The notes under the pieces: generated by a model
What the model was told of the DNA's origin: nothing
Seen by the model: the letters and a program-made list of their open reading frames with translations, nothing else
The model's database searches: none
Shown here: positions 27,032 to 35,620 of the stretch, in pieces
How the letters are laid out: every line of letters begins with the position of its first letter
How positions within the stretch are numbered: the stretch's first letter is position 1
NCBI GenBank assembly: GCA_025464975.1
Contig: JAODMT010000009.1
Location: forward strand, 340,151-404,150
Source: Microbacteriaceae bacterium
GTDB lineage: Bacteria > Actinomycetota > Actinomycetes > Actinomycetales > Microbacteriaceae
Length of the DNA: 64,000 bases
Reading direction: 5' to 3'
Position numbers and translations under genes: made by a program

Positions 27032-28156
27032 TTAGACCGTGATTGCGGACCCGAAGCTGATGAAGGAGGCCCGGAGCATGTCGAAAGTCTCGTCGTCGGT
27101 CGACACGTGCGGGCTCAGCCGCACCGCATTCTGACGAACGGTGACGCTGACCCCGTGATTGAAAAGTGACGCGGTCAGCGTTGTGAGCTGATCGGCCGCC
27201 GGTTTCAGCACGACGATTCCGGCGCGTTCGTTCTCCGCCCGCGGTGACACGACCGGGATGGCGAACTCGTCGGCCAGGTCGATCACCCGGGACACCTTCT
27301 CCGCGAGCCGAACGCTGATGGCAGCGACACCGACGCCGCTGATTTCCTCCAGGGCGGCGGCAAGGCGGGCCTGCGCGATCGGGCTTGGGTTGCTGATGCT
27401 GTAGCCGGCAGCGCCGGGTGCCGGCGGAACGATCTCGTCGAGGGGGAGGTCCTCGGCTTCGCTCGCGCTGAATCCGGAGAACACGGGGGTCAGTCGATTC
27501 AGCGCTCGATCGCTGAGGGCGAGAAATCCGGTCCCCCACCCCGCGCGCACCCACTTCTGGCCGCCGCTTGCCACAATGTCGGCGAGTTCGAACGGGGCAT
27601 CGACCACACCGAGGCCCTGGATCGCGTCGACGATGAGCAGCCGGTCGCCGATCACCTGTCGGATTCCCTCGATGTCCACGAGGTAGCCGGTGCGGAAGTC
27701 GACGAGGCTCACCGCGACGGCAACCGTGCTCGGGGTGAGTTGGTCACGGATGACTCCGGGGGTGATCGGACCTCCGGAGGTGTCGAGCCACACCGGGTTG
27801 AGAACCTTGAGTGCTTCCGACGCTCGAGCGGCCGCGAAAGTCAGGGAGGGGAACTCCGCGGCGGAGAGCAGCGCGCCGCCGGTGATACCGAACATGGCGT
27901 GCATGAGTCCGGAGCTCGTGTTCGGCTGAAAGACCACCTGATCGGCCGGGAATCGGGTGAGGGAACTTACCGCCTCACGCACCCTGAGGTCTTGCCGGTC
28001 GAGGCTAGTCAGGCTCCCGAAGCGGGCCCGCCGAAGCAGCTCGATCTGCGCCTGCTCTTCCTCCAGAACGGCCCGTCCGAACGGGCCGATTCGGGCGAAG
28101 TCCAGGAACCCGGGCTCTTCGGAGAATCCCGAGGCGTACTCATCGACGGTCAGCAT
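27032..28156 (-). CDS. Class V aminotransferase-fold PLP enzyme
   Basis: A 374-residue fold-type I PLP enzyme of the aminotransferase V/cysteine-desulfurase/isopenicillin-epimerase superfamily. The PLP-binding Asp lies in LIVDAIQGLG and the Schiff-base Lys in ASGGQKWVRAGWGTGFL. The cysteine-desulfurase catalytic Cys loop is not evident, so desulfurase activity is unlikely. The reaction is not predictable from sequence. It starts 3 bases downstream of the isoprenyl transferase gene's stop, so the two are co-transcribed. Confidence 0.87.
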   Translation of the reverse strand: MLTVDEYASGFSEEPGFLDFARIGPFGRAVLEEEQAQIELLRRARFGSLTSLDRQDLRVREAVSSLTRFPADQVVFQPNTSSGLMHAMFGITGGALLSAAEFPSLTFAAARASEALKVLNPVWLDTSGGPITPGVIRDQLTPSTVAVAVSLVDFRTGYLVDIEGIRQVIGDRLLIVDAIQGLGVVDAPFELADIVASGGQKWVRAGWGTGFLALSDRALNRLTPVFSGFSASEAEDLPLDEIVPPAPGAAGYSISNPSPIAQARLAAALEEISGVGVAAISVRLAEKVSRVIDLADEFAIPVVSPRAENERAGIVVLKPAADQLTTLTASLFNHGVSVTVRQNAVRLSPHVSTDDETFDMLRASFISFGSAITV

Positions 28157-28159
28157 GGT

Positions 28160-28951
28160 TCAACTACCGTACCGGCGCTGGCGCCGCGAGTAGTCACGCA
28201 AGGCTCGCAGGAAGTCGACCTCGCGCAGATCCGGCCCGAGTGCCTCCACGAAGTAGAACTCGCTATGAGCGCTCTGCCAGAGCATGAAATCACTCAGTCG
28301 CTGTTCGCCCGACGTTCGGATCACGAGGTCGGGGTCCGGTTGTCCGCCCGTGTACAGGTGGTCGCCGATGAGCTCGGGGGTGAGGATCTCGGCGAGAGCG
28401 TCAAGAGTGCCGCCCTCCTCCTCGTGCTTGGTGACGATGCTCCGCATGGCGTCCGCGATCTCGCGCCGCCCGCCATAACCGACGGCGAGGTTGATGTGCA
28501 GTCCCGTGTTGGATCGGGTGCGCTCCTCCGCCGCTGCGAGCGTCGCGACCAGTTCCGGGGGAAGGCCGTCGGCCGAGCCGACGTGTTGCACGCGCCAGTT
28601 TCGGAAGTGCGAGAGGTCCTCTGCCAGATCCCCGATGATCCGAAACAGTTCGTCGAGCTCGTCGCTGTGACGGCCCGTGAGGTTGTCGGTCGACAGCAGG
28701 TAGAGCGTCGCGGTCGCGATGCCGAGGTCGTCACACCAGATGAGGAACTCGCGGAATTTCGCCGCCCCAGCCCGGTGACCGTGGGCAGCCGTTTCGAGCA
28801 GCCGTTGCCTGGCCCAGCGGCGATTGCCATCGAGAATCATGGCCACATGCCTCGGAAGCTCTTGGGTGCCAAGGTAGCGGCGAATGCGATTCTGATAGAG
28901 CCCGTAAAGGATGCCTCGTCCGAGGGGAACTTCCCGCTTTGCCACACACAT
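28160..28951 (-). CDS. Cis-prenyltransferase, Z,E-farnesyl diphosphate synthase type
   Basis: A 263-residue UPP-synthase family enzyme. ILDGNRRWAR carries the catalytic Asp, and the product end has PDPDLVIRTSGEQRLSDF. It condenses IPP onto an allylic diphosphate in cis. The N-terminus, the LLSTDNLTGR segment and the closing RALRDYSRRQRRYG look closer to mycobacterial Rv1086 (short-chain Z-FPP synthase) than to decaprenyl diphosphate synthase Rv2361c, by memory comparison. The neighbourhood (hemolysin III, mca, greA) is also that of Rv1086. Product chain length is inferred. Confidence 0.88.
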   Translation of the reverse strand: MCVAKREVPLGRGILYGLYQNRIRRYLGTQELPRHVAMILDGNRRWARQRLLETAAHGHRAGAAKFREFLIWCDDLGIATATLYLLSTDNLTGRHSDELDELFRIIGDLAEDLSHFRNWRVQHVGSADGLPPELVATLAAAEERTRSNTGLHINLAVGYGGRREIADAMRSIVTKHEEEGGTLDALAEILTPELIGDHLYTGGQPDPDLVIRTSGEQRLSDFMLWQSAHSEFYFVEALGPDLREVDFLRALRDYSRRQRRYGS

Positions 28952-29018
28952 ACGCTAGTGCAACCGGCCAGAGGTATCGGTCAGCGAGCGAAGCGAGCTC
29001 GGGTCTAGGCTCGCTGTC

Positions 29019-29792
29019 ATGAGTCAGGATGAGGGTCACTCGGCCGCCCCGGACAGCACCGAGGATTCCGGACCGGACCTCCCCAACATCCCCCTGTTGG
29101 ACGATGCGATCGAAGAGAGCCCGACGGACGAGCGCGCGGCGCTGCTGCTGCAGAAGCCGAGTTGGCGCGGGTGGATCCACGCCGGCACGTTCCCGGTCGC
29201 GATCATCCTCGGCATCGTACTGATCGTGCTCGCGCGCGGTCAGGCGGCGAAGATCTCCAGCACGGTCTTCGTGCTCTCCTCGCTCCTGCTCTTCGGCGTC
29301 TCGGCCCTGTATCACCGGTTCGACTGGAACGACCGCACGAAAAGACTGCTCAAGCGACTCGACCACGCGAACATCTTTCTGCTGATCGCCGGTTCTTACA
29401 CGCCGATCACAGTGTTGGCACTCCCGCACCCCAAGGCCGTGCTGCTGCTGTGGCTCGTCTGGGGCGGCGCGGCGGTCGGCATCGGCTTCCGTGTGTTTTG
29501 GATCGGCGCCCCCCGCTGGCTGTACGTCCCGCTGTATCTTCTGCTCGGCTACGCGTCGCTGGCCTTCATTGTTGACTTCTACGCCGCGAACGCCGCCATG
29601 ATGAGCCTCATCCTGCTCGGCGGGATCTTTTACACGGTCGGCGCGGTGATCTATGGCTTCAAACGGCCCAACCCGGTTCCCGGCGTGTTCGGCTTCCACG
29701 AAATCTTCCACGCCTTGACCCTGCTGGCATTCCTTTGCCACTGGACGGCGATTCTGCTTGTCGCGGTCAATCCGCCCGTCCTGGCCGGCTGA
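29019..29792 (+). CDS. Hemolysin III/TrhA family membrane protein
   Basis: A 257-residue seven-helix PAQR/HlyIII protein. The first metal-site region is SALYHRFDWNDRTKRLLKRL and the last is GFHEIFHALTLLAFLCHW, with the conserved Ser/His/Asp pattern of this hydrolase-like family. A 60-residue acidic N-terminal tail (EDSGPDLPNIPLLDD) precedes the first helix. The bacterial role is unclear (membrane energetics or lipid-linked). It is divergent from the prenyltransferase gene, an arrangement shared with Rv1085c-Rv1086. Confidence 0.9.
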   Translation: MSQDEGHSAAPDSTEDSGPDLPNIPLLDDAIEESPTDERAALLLQKPSWRGWIHAGTFPVAIILGIVLIVLARGQAAKISSTVFVLSSLLLFGVSALYHRFDWNDRTKRLLKRLDHANIFLLIAGSYTPITVLALPHPKAVLLLWLVWGGAAVGIGFRVFWIGAPRWLYVPLYLLLGYASLAFIVDFYAANAAMMSLILLGGIFYTVGAVIYGFKRPNPVPGVFGFHEIFHALTLLAFLCHWTAILLVAVNPPVLAG

Positions 29793-29852
29793 TGTCAGGC
29801 CGGCCGCTGTTCTGGCCGGCTCGGACGCGGTCGGCGCTCAGGGGCCGGTGAA

Positions 29853-30089
29853 TCAGTCGACGTGGTCGGCGGCGTCTCGCTCGGCCTCGAGCTGCTCGCG
29901 GATCTCACCGCGGTACCGGACGCGGCGCACCCGGCGAACGAGATCGATGCAGAGCAGAATCACCGCGCACGCGACGAGAAAAATGGCGAGGAATCCGAAC
30001 CAGCCCGGCGTGACCGAGTTCTCGTCGAAGTTGGGTTGCGGCGTCGGAGTGGCGGCGAGTCGGACTATCGCCGAGTAGAGGATGTTCAT
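29853..30089 (-). CDS. Small single-span membrane protein next to mca
   Basis: A 78-residue protein. A short outside N-terminus rich in Pro/Thr (ATPTPQPNFDENSVTPGW) is followed by one membrane helix (FGFLAIFLVACAVILLCIDL) and a basic/acidic tail (RRVRRVRYRGEIREQLEAER). Its start overlaps the mca stop by 4 bases (ATGA), so translation is coupled to mca. A small membrane protein occurs next to mca in mycobacteria (Rv1083) as well. Function unknown. Confidence 0.8.
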   Translation of the reverse strand: MNILYSAIVRLAATPTPQPNFDENSVTPGWFGFLAIFLVACAVILLCIDLVRRVRRVRYRGEIREQLEAERDAADHVD

Positions 30090-30976
30090 TCGGTGACCTC
30101 CCGGTCGTCGGTCCCATCATCGGAGACCCCAGCGAAGAGATCGGATTCGGGCACTGATGATTCGACGCGAGATACGGCGAGTTGAAAGTCCTCGAACGGC
30201 CAGGCCTCACGTTGAAGGTCGTTCGGCCAGAAGAAGAAGGCGCTGTCGGGCGGGACCTGACTCGCGTGCGAGAGCAGGGCGCGATCCCGAGCCTCGAAGA
30301 ACTCGCCGACCGGCACGTGCGAGGTGGCGAGATCGGGTCGGGCGCCCATCCACTCCCGCATCTCCGAGAGCCGCTTGAGCTCGGGCGAGTCCGGCCGCTT
30401 AACGAGCAGGTACTGGTACATCGCTTCGATGCGCGGGGCGTTGAAGGTGCGGTCGTAGTACACCTTGGAGATCTGCCACGGGTCCCCGGCCCTCGGGTAT
30501 CGTGCGGCGTCCGCTGCGGCGTCGAAGGCGAACATGGAAATCTCATGCGTGCGAATGTGATCGGGGTGTGGGTACCCACCGGTCTCGTCGTACGTCACGA
30601 GCACCTGCGGGCGGTACTCGCGGATGATCTTCACGAGCGGCTCCCCCGAAATCTCGAGGGGGATGACCGAGAACGAATTTGCCGGCACCGGCTCACCGTT
30701 CTTCGGGAGGCCGGAGTCCTGGTAGCCGAGCCAGCGGTGCTCTATGCCCATGGCGGCCTGAGCGCCGGCCATTTCCCGTCGGCGCAGCCCGGCCATGTCA
30801 CGATTTGCCATCGCCGTCGGTTCAAGCGCGTCGTTCTGGATGTCTCCGCGCTCGCCCCCGGTGCAGCTGACGACGAGCACCTCGACGCCGATGCTTCGGT
30901 AATAGGCAGACGTCGCCGCACCCTTGCTCGACTCGTCGTCGGGATGGGCGTGCACGGCAAGCAGACGCAGTGTCAC
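30086..30976 (-). CDS. mca: Mycothiol S-conjugate amidase
   Basis: A 296-residue zinc amidase of the LmbE family. The zinc site is AHPDDES (His11, Asp14) with a later His in GGYPHPDH. Lys18 in DESSKGA is the feature that separates Mca from the deacetylase MshB. It cleaves mycothiol conjugates to a mercapturic acid and glucosaminyl-inositol, exporting toxic electrophiles; this implies that the organism makes mycothiol. The GTG at 30976 has AGGAG four bases upstream and is preferred to a start 63 bases upstream. It is translationally coupled to the small membrane protein gene and divergent from the DUF4307 gene. Confidence 0.95.
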   Translation of the reverse strand: MTLRLLAVHAHPDDESSKGAATSAYYRSIGVEVLVVSCTGGERGDIQNDALEPTAMANRDMAGLRRREMAGAQAAMGIEHRWLGYQDSGLPKNGEPVPANSFSVIPLEISGEPLVKIIREYRPQVLVTYDETGGYPHPDHIRTHEISMFAFDAAADAARYPRAGDPWQISKVYYDRTFNAPRIEAMYQYLLVKRPDSPELKRLSEMREWMGARPDLATSHVPVGEFFEARDRALLSHASQVPPDSAFFFWPNDLQREAWPFEDFQLAVSRVESSVPESDLFAGVSDDGTDDREVTE

Positions 30977-31037
30977 CGAACTCCTAGCGATTGGCAGATA
31001 ACCTTGGACTACAAGAATAGGCGTGCGGGGATGTGAC

Positions 31038-31484
31038 ATGAGTGCGATCGACGAAGAGCTCGAAGAGGCGCATCGCCGCGCGCCGGTCGAATCCTCGGCA
31101 ATATCCGCCCGTTACGGTCGCACGCCCGAGCGGAAGCGCCGAATTCGCTGGACATACATCGGAGCGGCCGCGGTGGCCGCCGCCGTGCTGACCGCCTGGG
31201 CGGCCTGGTCCGGCCTCGCCCAGGTCAGCGGCACGGTCGACGCCGTCGATGGCGGCGCGACCATCCTCAGCGACCGGAGCGTGAGCATCAGCTATCAGGT
31301 GTCCATGCCGCCGGGTGACACGGCGAGCTGTGCCCTACAGGTGCAAAATGCGGCGCACGCGATCGTTGGGTGGCGCATTGTGAAAATCCCCGCCTCTACG
31401 CGCTCCACTACGGCACACACCCACGTCGTACTCAGCTCGGAACGCGGTGTCACCGGGTTGATCTACAGTTGTTGGCTGACCTAA
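31038..31484 (+). CDS. DUF4307 domain protein
   Basis: A 148-residue protein. A short cytoplasmic tail (SARYGRTPERKRRIRW) precedes one membrane helix (WTYIGAAAVAAAVLTAWAAW), followed by a small extracytoplasmic beta-rich domain with two Cys (SCALQVQNA and YSCWLT), probably disulfide-linked. DUF4307 genes sit next to mca and greA across actinobacteria (Rv1081c). Function unknown. I start at the ATG at 31038. A good terminator hairpin follows at 31502. Confidence 0.88.
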   Translation: MSAIDEELEEAHRRAPVESSAISARYGRTPERKRRIRWTYIGAAAVAAAVLTAWAAWSGLAQVSGTVDAVDGGATILSDRSVSISYQVSMPPGDTASCALQVQNAAHAIVGWRIVKIPASTRSTTAHTHVVLSSERGVTGLIYSCWLT

Positions 31485-31501
31485 ACTTGCCTCATTGAAC
31501 T

Positions 31502-31536
31502 AGAGACCGGCCGTGCGGCCGGTCTCATTTGTTTTA
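31502..31536 (+). terminator. Intrinsic terminator between DUF4307 and greA
   Basis: Arms GAGACCGGCC (31502-31511) and GGCCGGTCTC (31516-31525) form a perfect 10-bp stem with a 4-base loop, followed by ATTTGTTTTAT. It lies 18 bases after the DUF4307 stop and 66 bases before the greA start. Confidence 0.85.
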
Positions 31537-31602
31537 TCCGCATCCGCGCCGCCTGCACCGAGGCGGCTCGTCCACCCGGGGTACATCCGCGAGGAGCACA
31601 CA

Positions 31603-32094
31603 GTGTCCACCGAAACCAATGAAACCTGGCTGACCCAGGAAGCTTTCGACCGCCGCAGCGCAGAGCTCGAGCAGCTCTCTGGCGTCGGAAGAATCGAGAT
31701 CGCGAAGAAGATCGAGTCGGCGCGCGAAGAGGGCGACCTCAAAGAGAACGGCGGCTACCACGCAGCCAAGGAGGAGCAGGGCAAGATGGAGGCCCGCATC
31801 CGCGTTCTCACGGAGCTCTTGCGCCACGCCAAGGTCGGGGCGGCGCCGGAGAGCACGGGGGTCGTGCAGTCCGGAACCGTCATCACGGCCCGCATCCTCG
31901 GCGACGAGAGCGTCTTCCTTCTGGGAAGTCGTGAAATCGTCGGCGAAGACAGCGATCTCGACGTGTACAGCGAAGGCAGTCCGCTCGGTGGAGCGATCCT
32001 CGGTCACGAGGTAGGCGAAACGGTGTCCTATACCGCCCCGAACGGCAAGGAGATCACCGTGCAGATCGACAAGGTAGAGACCTACGTCCCCTGA
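31603..32094 (+). CDS. greA: Transcription elongation factor GreA
   Basis: A 163-residue protein with the N-terminal coiled coil and its acidic tip (SAREEGDLKENGGYHAAKEE) and the C-terminal FKBP-like domain (GSREIVGEDSDLDVYS, then LGHEVGETVSYTAPNG). It stimulates RNA polymerase to cleave backtracked transcripts. The GTG at 31603 has GAGGAG eight bases upstream. It is convergent with ilvA, with 14 bases between the stops. The upstream terminator suggests its own promoter in 31526-31600 or some read-through. Confidence 0.96.
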   Translation: MSTETNETWLTQEAFDRRSAELEQLSGVGRIEIAKKIESAREEGDLKENGGYHAAKEEQGKMEARIRVLTELLRHAKVGAAPESTGVVQSGTVITARILGDESVFLLGSREIVGEDSDLDVYSEGSPLGGAILGHEVGETVSYTAPNGKEITVQIDKVETYVP

Positions 32095-32108
32095 GCCGAT
32101 GAGAACGG

Positions 32109-33347
32109 CTAAAAGTCGACCCGCGGCTCGTACCCGGCATCGATGAGGTGCCGAAGCACGCGTTGAACATGCTCGGGACCGCGCGTCTCGATGCTCAGCT
32201 CGATCTCGACGTCGCTAATGAGAGCGTTTCGACCGTGCCTGGTGTGGAGAACCTCGACGACGTTGGCGTTCGCCTCGGAGATGAGTTCGGCGATGCGTGC
32301 GAGTTGCCCCGGTCGATCCGGAAGCATCAGCCGAAGTTTGAGGTAGCGGTCGGACGCCGCTAGCCCGCGGGAGATGACGCGCTCCATGACGAGCGGGTCG
32401 ATGTTGCCGCCGCTGAGGATCGCGACCGTCGGCCCGGTGCTCGAGATCTGCCCGGTCATGATCGCGGCGACCGAAACGGCTCCCGCAGGTTCGACTACGA
32501 GCTTCGCACGCTCGAGCAGCACGAGCATGGCCCGTGCGATGTCGTCATCGGAGACGGTGATGACTTCATCAACGGCCTGCTGCACGATCTCGAAGTTGAG
32601 GAGGCCCGGCTTGTTGACCGCGATTCCGTCGGCGATCGTCGGCGAGATCGTGATCTCCGTCGACACGCCGTTACGCAACGAGATCGGATAAGGGGCGGCA
32701 TTCTCGGCCTGCACACCGATGATGCGCACGATCCTCCCGTCCCGGGCGAATTTCTGCTTGAGTGCGCTTGCGACGCCGGAGATGAGTCCCCCACCGCCGA
32801 TCGGCACTATTACCGTCTGCAGGTCGGGAACCTGGTCGAGAATTTCGAGTCCGAGCGTTCCCTGGCCCGCCACGACATCCGGGTGATCGAACGGCGGAAT
32901 GAACACGGCGCCGGTCGTCGCGGCAAACTCGGCCGCCGTGCGCAGCGCCTCGTCGACGGAATGGCCGCGTAAGACGACTTCCGCGCCGTAGTGGCGGGTC
33001 GCCTGAAGCTTGGGCAGCGCCACACCGACGGGCATGAAGATGGTTGCCGCGATGCCAAGCTCCCGGGCGGCGAACGCGACACCCTGGGCGTGGTTTCCCG
33101 CCGATGCGGCCACGACACCGCGCGACTTCTCCTCGTCGGTCAGCTGCGAGATGCGGTTGAATCCGCCACGGATCTTGTAGGAGCCGGTTCGCTGCAGATT
33201 CTCGCACTTGAGGTACACCGGGGCGCCGAGGAGCTCGGCGAGGAACCGCGAACTCTCCATCGGGGTCACCTCGGCGACCTGGGACACAACGACGCGCGCC
33301 CGTTCGAATTCGGCAAGCGTCGGGCCGGCGAGAGTCAGTTCAGGCAT
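32109..33347 (-). CDS. ilvA: Threonine ammonia-lyase
   Basis: A 412-residue PLP enzyme with the Schiff-base Lys58 in TGSYKIRGG, the SAGNHAQGVA substrate loop and a PIGGGGLISG phosphate loop. A single C-terminal ACT-like domain (LMLPDRPGQLARIAEL) marks the 400-residue actinobacterial form, shorter than the two-ACT IlvA of E. coli. It deaminates threonine to 2-oxobutyrate for isoleucine synthesis or breakdown. Its start overlaps the end of the AI-2E family permease gene by 8 bases. Confidence 0.93.
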   Translation of the reverse strand: MPELTLAGPTLAEFERARVVVSQVAEVTPMESSRFLAELLGAPVYLKCENLQRTGSYKIRGGFNRISQLTDEEKSRGVVAASAGNHAQGVAFAARELGIAATIFMPVGVALPKLQATRHYGAEVVLRGHSVDEALRTAAEFAATTGAVFIPPFDHPDVVAGQGTLGLEILDQVPDLQTVIVPIGGGGLISGVASALKQKFARDGRIVRIIGVQAENAAPYPISLRNGVSTEITISPTIADGIAVNKPGLLNFEIVQQAVDEVITVSDDDIARAMLVLLERAKLVVEPAGAVSVAAIMTGQISSTGPTVAILSGGNIDPLVMERVISRGLAASDRYLKLRLMLPDRPGQLARIAELISEANANVVEVLHTRHGRNALISDVEIELSIETRGPEHVQRVLRHLIDAGYEPRVDF

Positions 33348-34494
33348 TCCGTAGTGCGTCCTTCAGGTCCGGATTCGGTTCGGTTCTCCATTGGCCGCTC
33401 GCGACGTAGCTGATCATCACGTTGAGGGTCGCGACGACGGGAACGGCGAACAGCGCCCCGGGGATTCCGGCGAGGAAGCCGCCGGCAGCCACGGCGAAGA
33501 CTACGGCGAGCGGGTGAACCTTGACCGCCCCGCCCATGATGAACGGCTGCAGGACGTGTCCCTCGATCTGCTGCACGAGGATGACGATCCCGAGCATGAT
33601 GAGCGCAGCGAACGGATTGAGGTAGACGAGAGCGACGAACACCGCGAGCACTCCGGTCAGAACAGCACCGACCACCGGGATGAATGAGCCGAGGAAGACC
33701 GCGATCGCAATGGGAATGACAAGCGGGAATCCGCCGAAGAACAGGCCGAGGATGTAGGCGCCGAGTCCGATGCCGACGGCGTCGACGAACGCGACGAAAA
33801 TCTGGACTCGCACGAAGTTGGTGAGAGTGACCCACCCGGCCTGACCGGACCCGTTGATGGCGACCCGCGAGTTGCGCGGGAACAGTCGCACCACCCAGTG
33901 CCAGATGCCTCTCCCGTCGATCAGCATGAACAGGGTGGCGAACAGTGTGAGTAGAACTCCGGCGAGGAAGCGGCCCGCCGAGGACCCGACCGAGACCACT
34001 CCGGAGACGAGGGCTTGGCTGTCCTTCTGGATGTTCGCCACGGCCTGCCCGAGATAGTTGTTGATGTCGGCATCGGTCAGGTGAAGCGGCGAGGCGAGGA
34101 GGTATTGCTTGAGATTGGCGTACGCCTGAACACTTTGCCGCTGGAGGTCAGGAAATCCCGCGCGTACCTGGAACACGACGAGGAGGATGAGTCCGGTGAC
34201 GATGGCGAGCAAGCCGATCTCCGCGAGCGCAACGGCAGCCCATTTCGGCCAGCGATGACGCAAAAGGAAGCTCACAAGGGGCACGAGAAGCGCGGCGATG
34301 AGGATCGCCACCATGAACGGGACCACGATCTCGCGCAGCGTGATGATGAGCCAGATGAACAGCCAGACGACACCGGCAATGCCGAGAATCCGCCACGACC
34401 AGGCGCCGGCAATCCGGATTGCGGGGGGAATGGGGGCGTCCGCTTCCTGACGGACCGGTACTACCGGCGGTGTCCTTCGCGATCCGATAATCAC
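33340..34494 (-). CDS. AI-2E family transporter
   Basis: A 384-residue membrane protein of the AI-2E/UPF0118 family with about eight helices. A large central region lies between helices (residues ~100-190). The conserved PIVGAVLTGVLAV-type segment (SFIPVVGAVLTGV) and QIEGHVLQPFIMG are clear family markers. Members export diverse solutes or act as Na+/H+ antiporters; a true AI-2 role is usually unproven. It overlaps ilvA by 8 bases and follows the ABC importer operon after 43 bases. Confidence 0.9.
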   Translation of the reverse strand: MIIGSRRTPPVVPVRQEADAPIPPAIRIAGAWSWRILGIAGVVWLFIWLIITLREIVVPFMVAILIAALLVPLVSFLLRHRWPKWAAVALAEIGLLAIVTGLILLVVFQVRAGFPDLQRQSVQAYANLKQYLLASPLHLTDADINNYLGQAVANIQKDSQALVSGVVSVGSSAGRFLAGVLLTLFATLFMLIDGRGIWHWVVRLFPRNSRVAINGSGQAGWVTLTNFVRVQIFVAFVDAVGIGLGAYILGLFFGGFPLVIPIAIAVFLGSFIPVVGAVLTGVLAVFVALVYLNPFAALIMLGIVILVQQIEGHVLQPFIMGGAVKVHPLAVVFAVAAGGFLAGIPGALFAVPVVATLNVMISYVASGQWRTEPNPDLKDALRNA

Positions 34495-34537
34495 TCGGTC
34501 AGTCTACGTCGGCGCTCATGCGCCGTGCGGTATGCAA

Positions 34538-35620
34538 TCAGGAGGCGCGCGGACGGGCCGATGCCGGGCGCCCCTTCAGCCTCACGTGAACGCCGTCACC
34601 CGACTGCGGGCGAGCGGAGACGTCATGTTGCACGGCGACGAGAGTTCCGTCACCGAGGCGGACAGTTGTGCGACGCACCGATCCGAGGAAGCTCGTCGAC
34701 ACCACCGTGCCAGGGATGCCGTCGGCGGCGAGTTCGATGTCCTCGGGGCGCACATACGCGGTGACCGGGCCACCGGCGTGTCCGGCTCCGAGGGCGGACA
34801 GTTCGTGGCCGTAGATCGCGATCGTCCCCGTGTCGGTGTCCAACTCCCCGTCGAGTTGATTGCTCAGCCCGATGAAGTCGGCGACGAACGACGTCGCGGG
34901 GTTGAGGTAGAGCTCCTCCGGCGTGCCGATCTGTTCGATGTTGCCCGCGTTCATCACCGCGACCCGGTCGGCAACGGCGAGCGCCTCCTCCTGATCGTGA
35001 GTCACGAAGAGTGTCGTGATGCCGAGGTCGGTCTGGATGCGACGAATCTCGTCCCGAAGCTGAACGCGCACCTTCGCGTCGAGAGCGGAGAGCGGCTCAT
35101 CGAGCAGCAGCACTCGCGGGCGAGTGACTAGAGCGCGGGCGAGGGCCACACGCTGCTGCTGGCCGCCGGAGAGCTGGTGAGCGTAACGGGAACCGAGCTC
35201 ACCGAGCCCCACCATCTCCAGCGCCTCGCTCGCGCGGCGGCGGCGACTCGCCGCATCCACTTTGCGCATTTGCAGACCGAATTCGACGTTCTGCAGAACG
35301 GTCATGTGCGGGAACAGTGAATACGACTGGAAGACCATGCCGATATCGCGCTTGTTCACCGGGGTGTTGACCACGTCGACACCGTCGATCAGGATGCGCC
35401 CGCCGTTCACCTGCTCGAGCCCGGAGAGCGCGCGAAGCACCGTCGTCTTGCCGCAACCGGACGGCCCGAGCAGCGCGATGAATTCGCCGGGGGCCATGGT
35501 GAGGTTTACTCCGGTGAGTGCGCGGTGTCCGGCGTAGTCCTTGACCACGTCGACGAGCTCGACGGTGGCGCCCTTGCCCGCGAGAGATTCCGCGGGGTGA
35601 GCGGAGAGTGTGGTTGTCAT
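34538..35620 (-). CDS. ABC transporter ATP-binding protein, PotA/FbpC type
   Basis: A 360-residue ATPase: Walker [11 protein letters not shown]-loop [12 protein letters not shown], signature LSGGQQQRV, Walker [14 protein letters not shown]-loop FVTHDQ, then a C-terminal TOBE domain of about 100 residues ([13 protein letters not shown]). This is the CUT1/polyamine/iron importer class. The ATG at 35620 overlaps the stop of the permease gene by 4 bases. The frame stays open much further upstream, but that part is the permease gene read in another frame. It is last of the four genes in the importer operon. Confidence 0.94.
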   Translation of the reverse strand: MTTTLSAHPAESLAGKGATVELVDVVKDYAGHRALTGVNLTMAPGEFIALLGPSGCGKTTVLRALSGLEQVNGGRILIDGVDVVNTPVNKRDIGMVFQSYSLFPHMTVLQNVEFGLQMRKVDAASRRRRASEALEMVGLGELGSRYAHQLSGGQQQRVALARALVTRPRVLLLDEPLSALDAKVRVQLRDEIRRIQTDLGITTLFVTHDQEEALAVADRVAVMNAGNIEQIGTPEELYLNPATSFVADFIGLSNQLDGELDTDTGTIAIYGHELSALGAGHAGGPVTAYVRPEDIELAADGIPGTVVSTSFLGSVRRTTVRLGDGTLVAVQHDVSARPQSGDGVHVRLKGRPASARPRAS

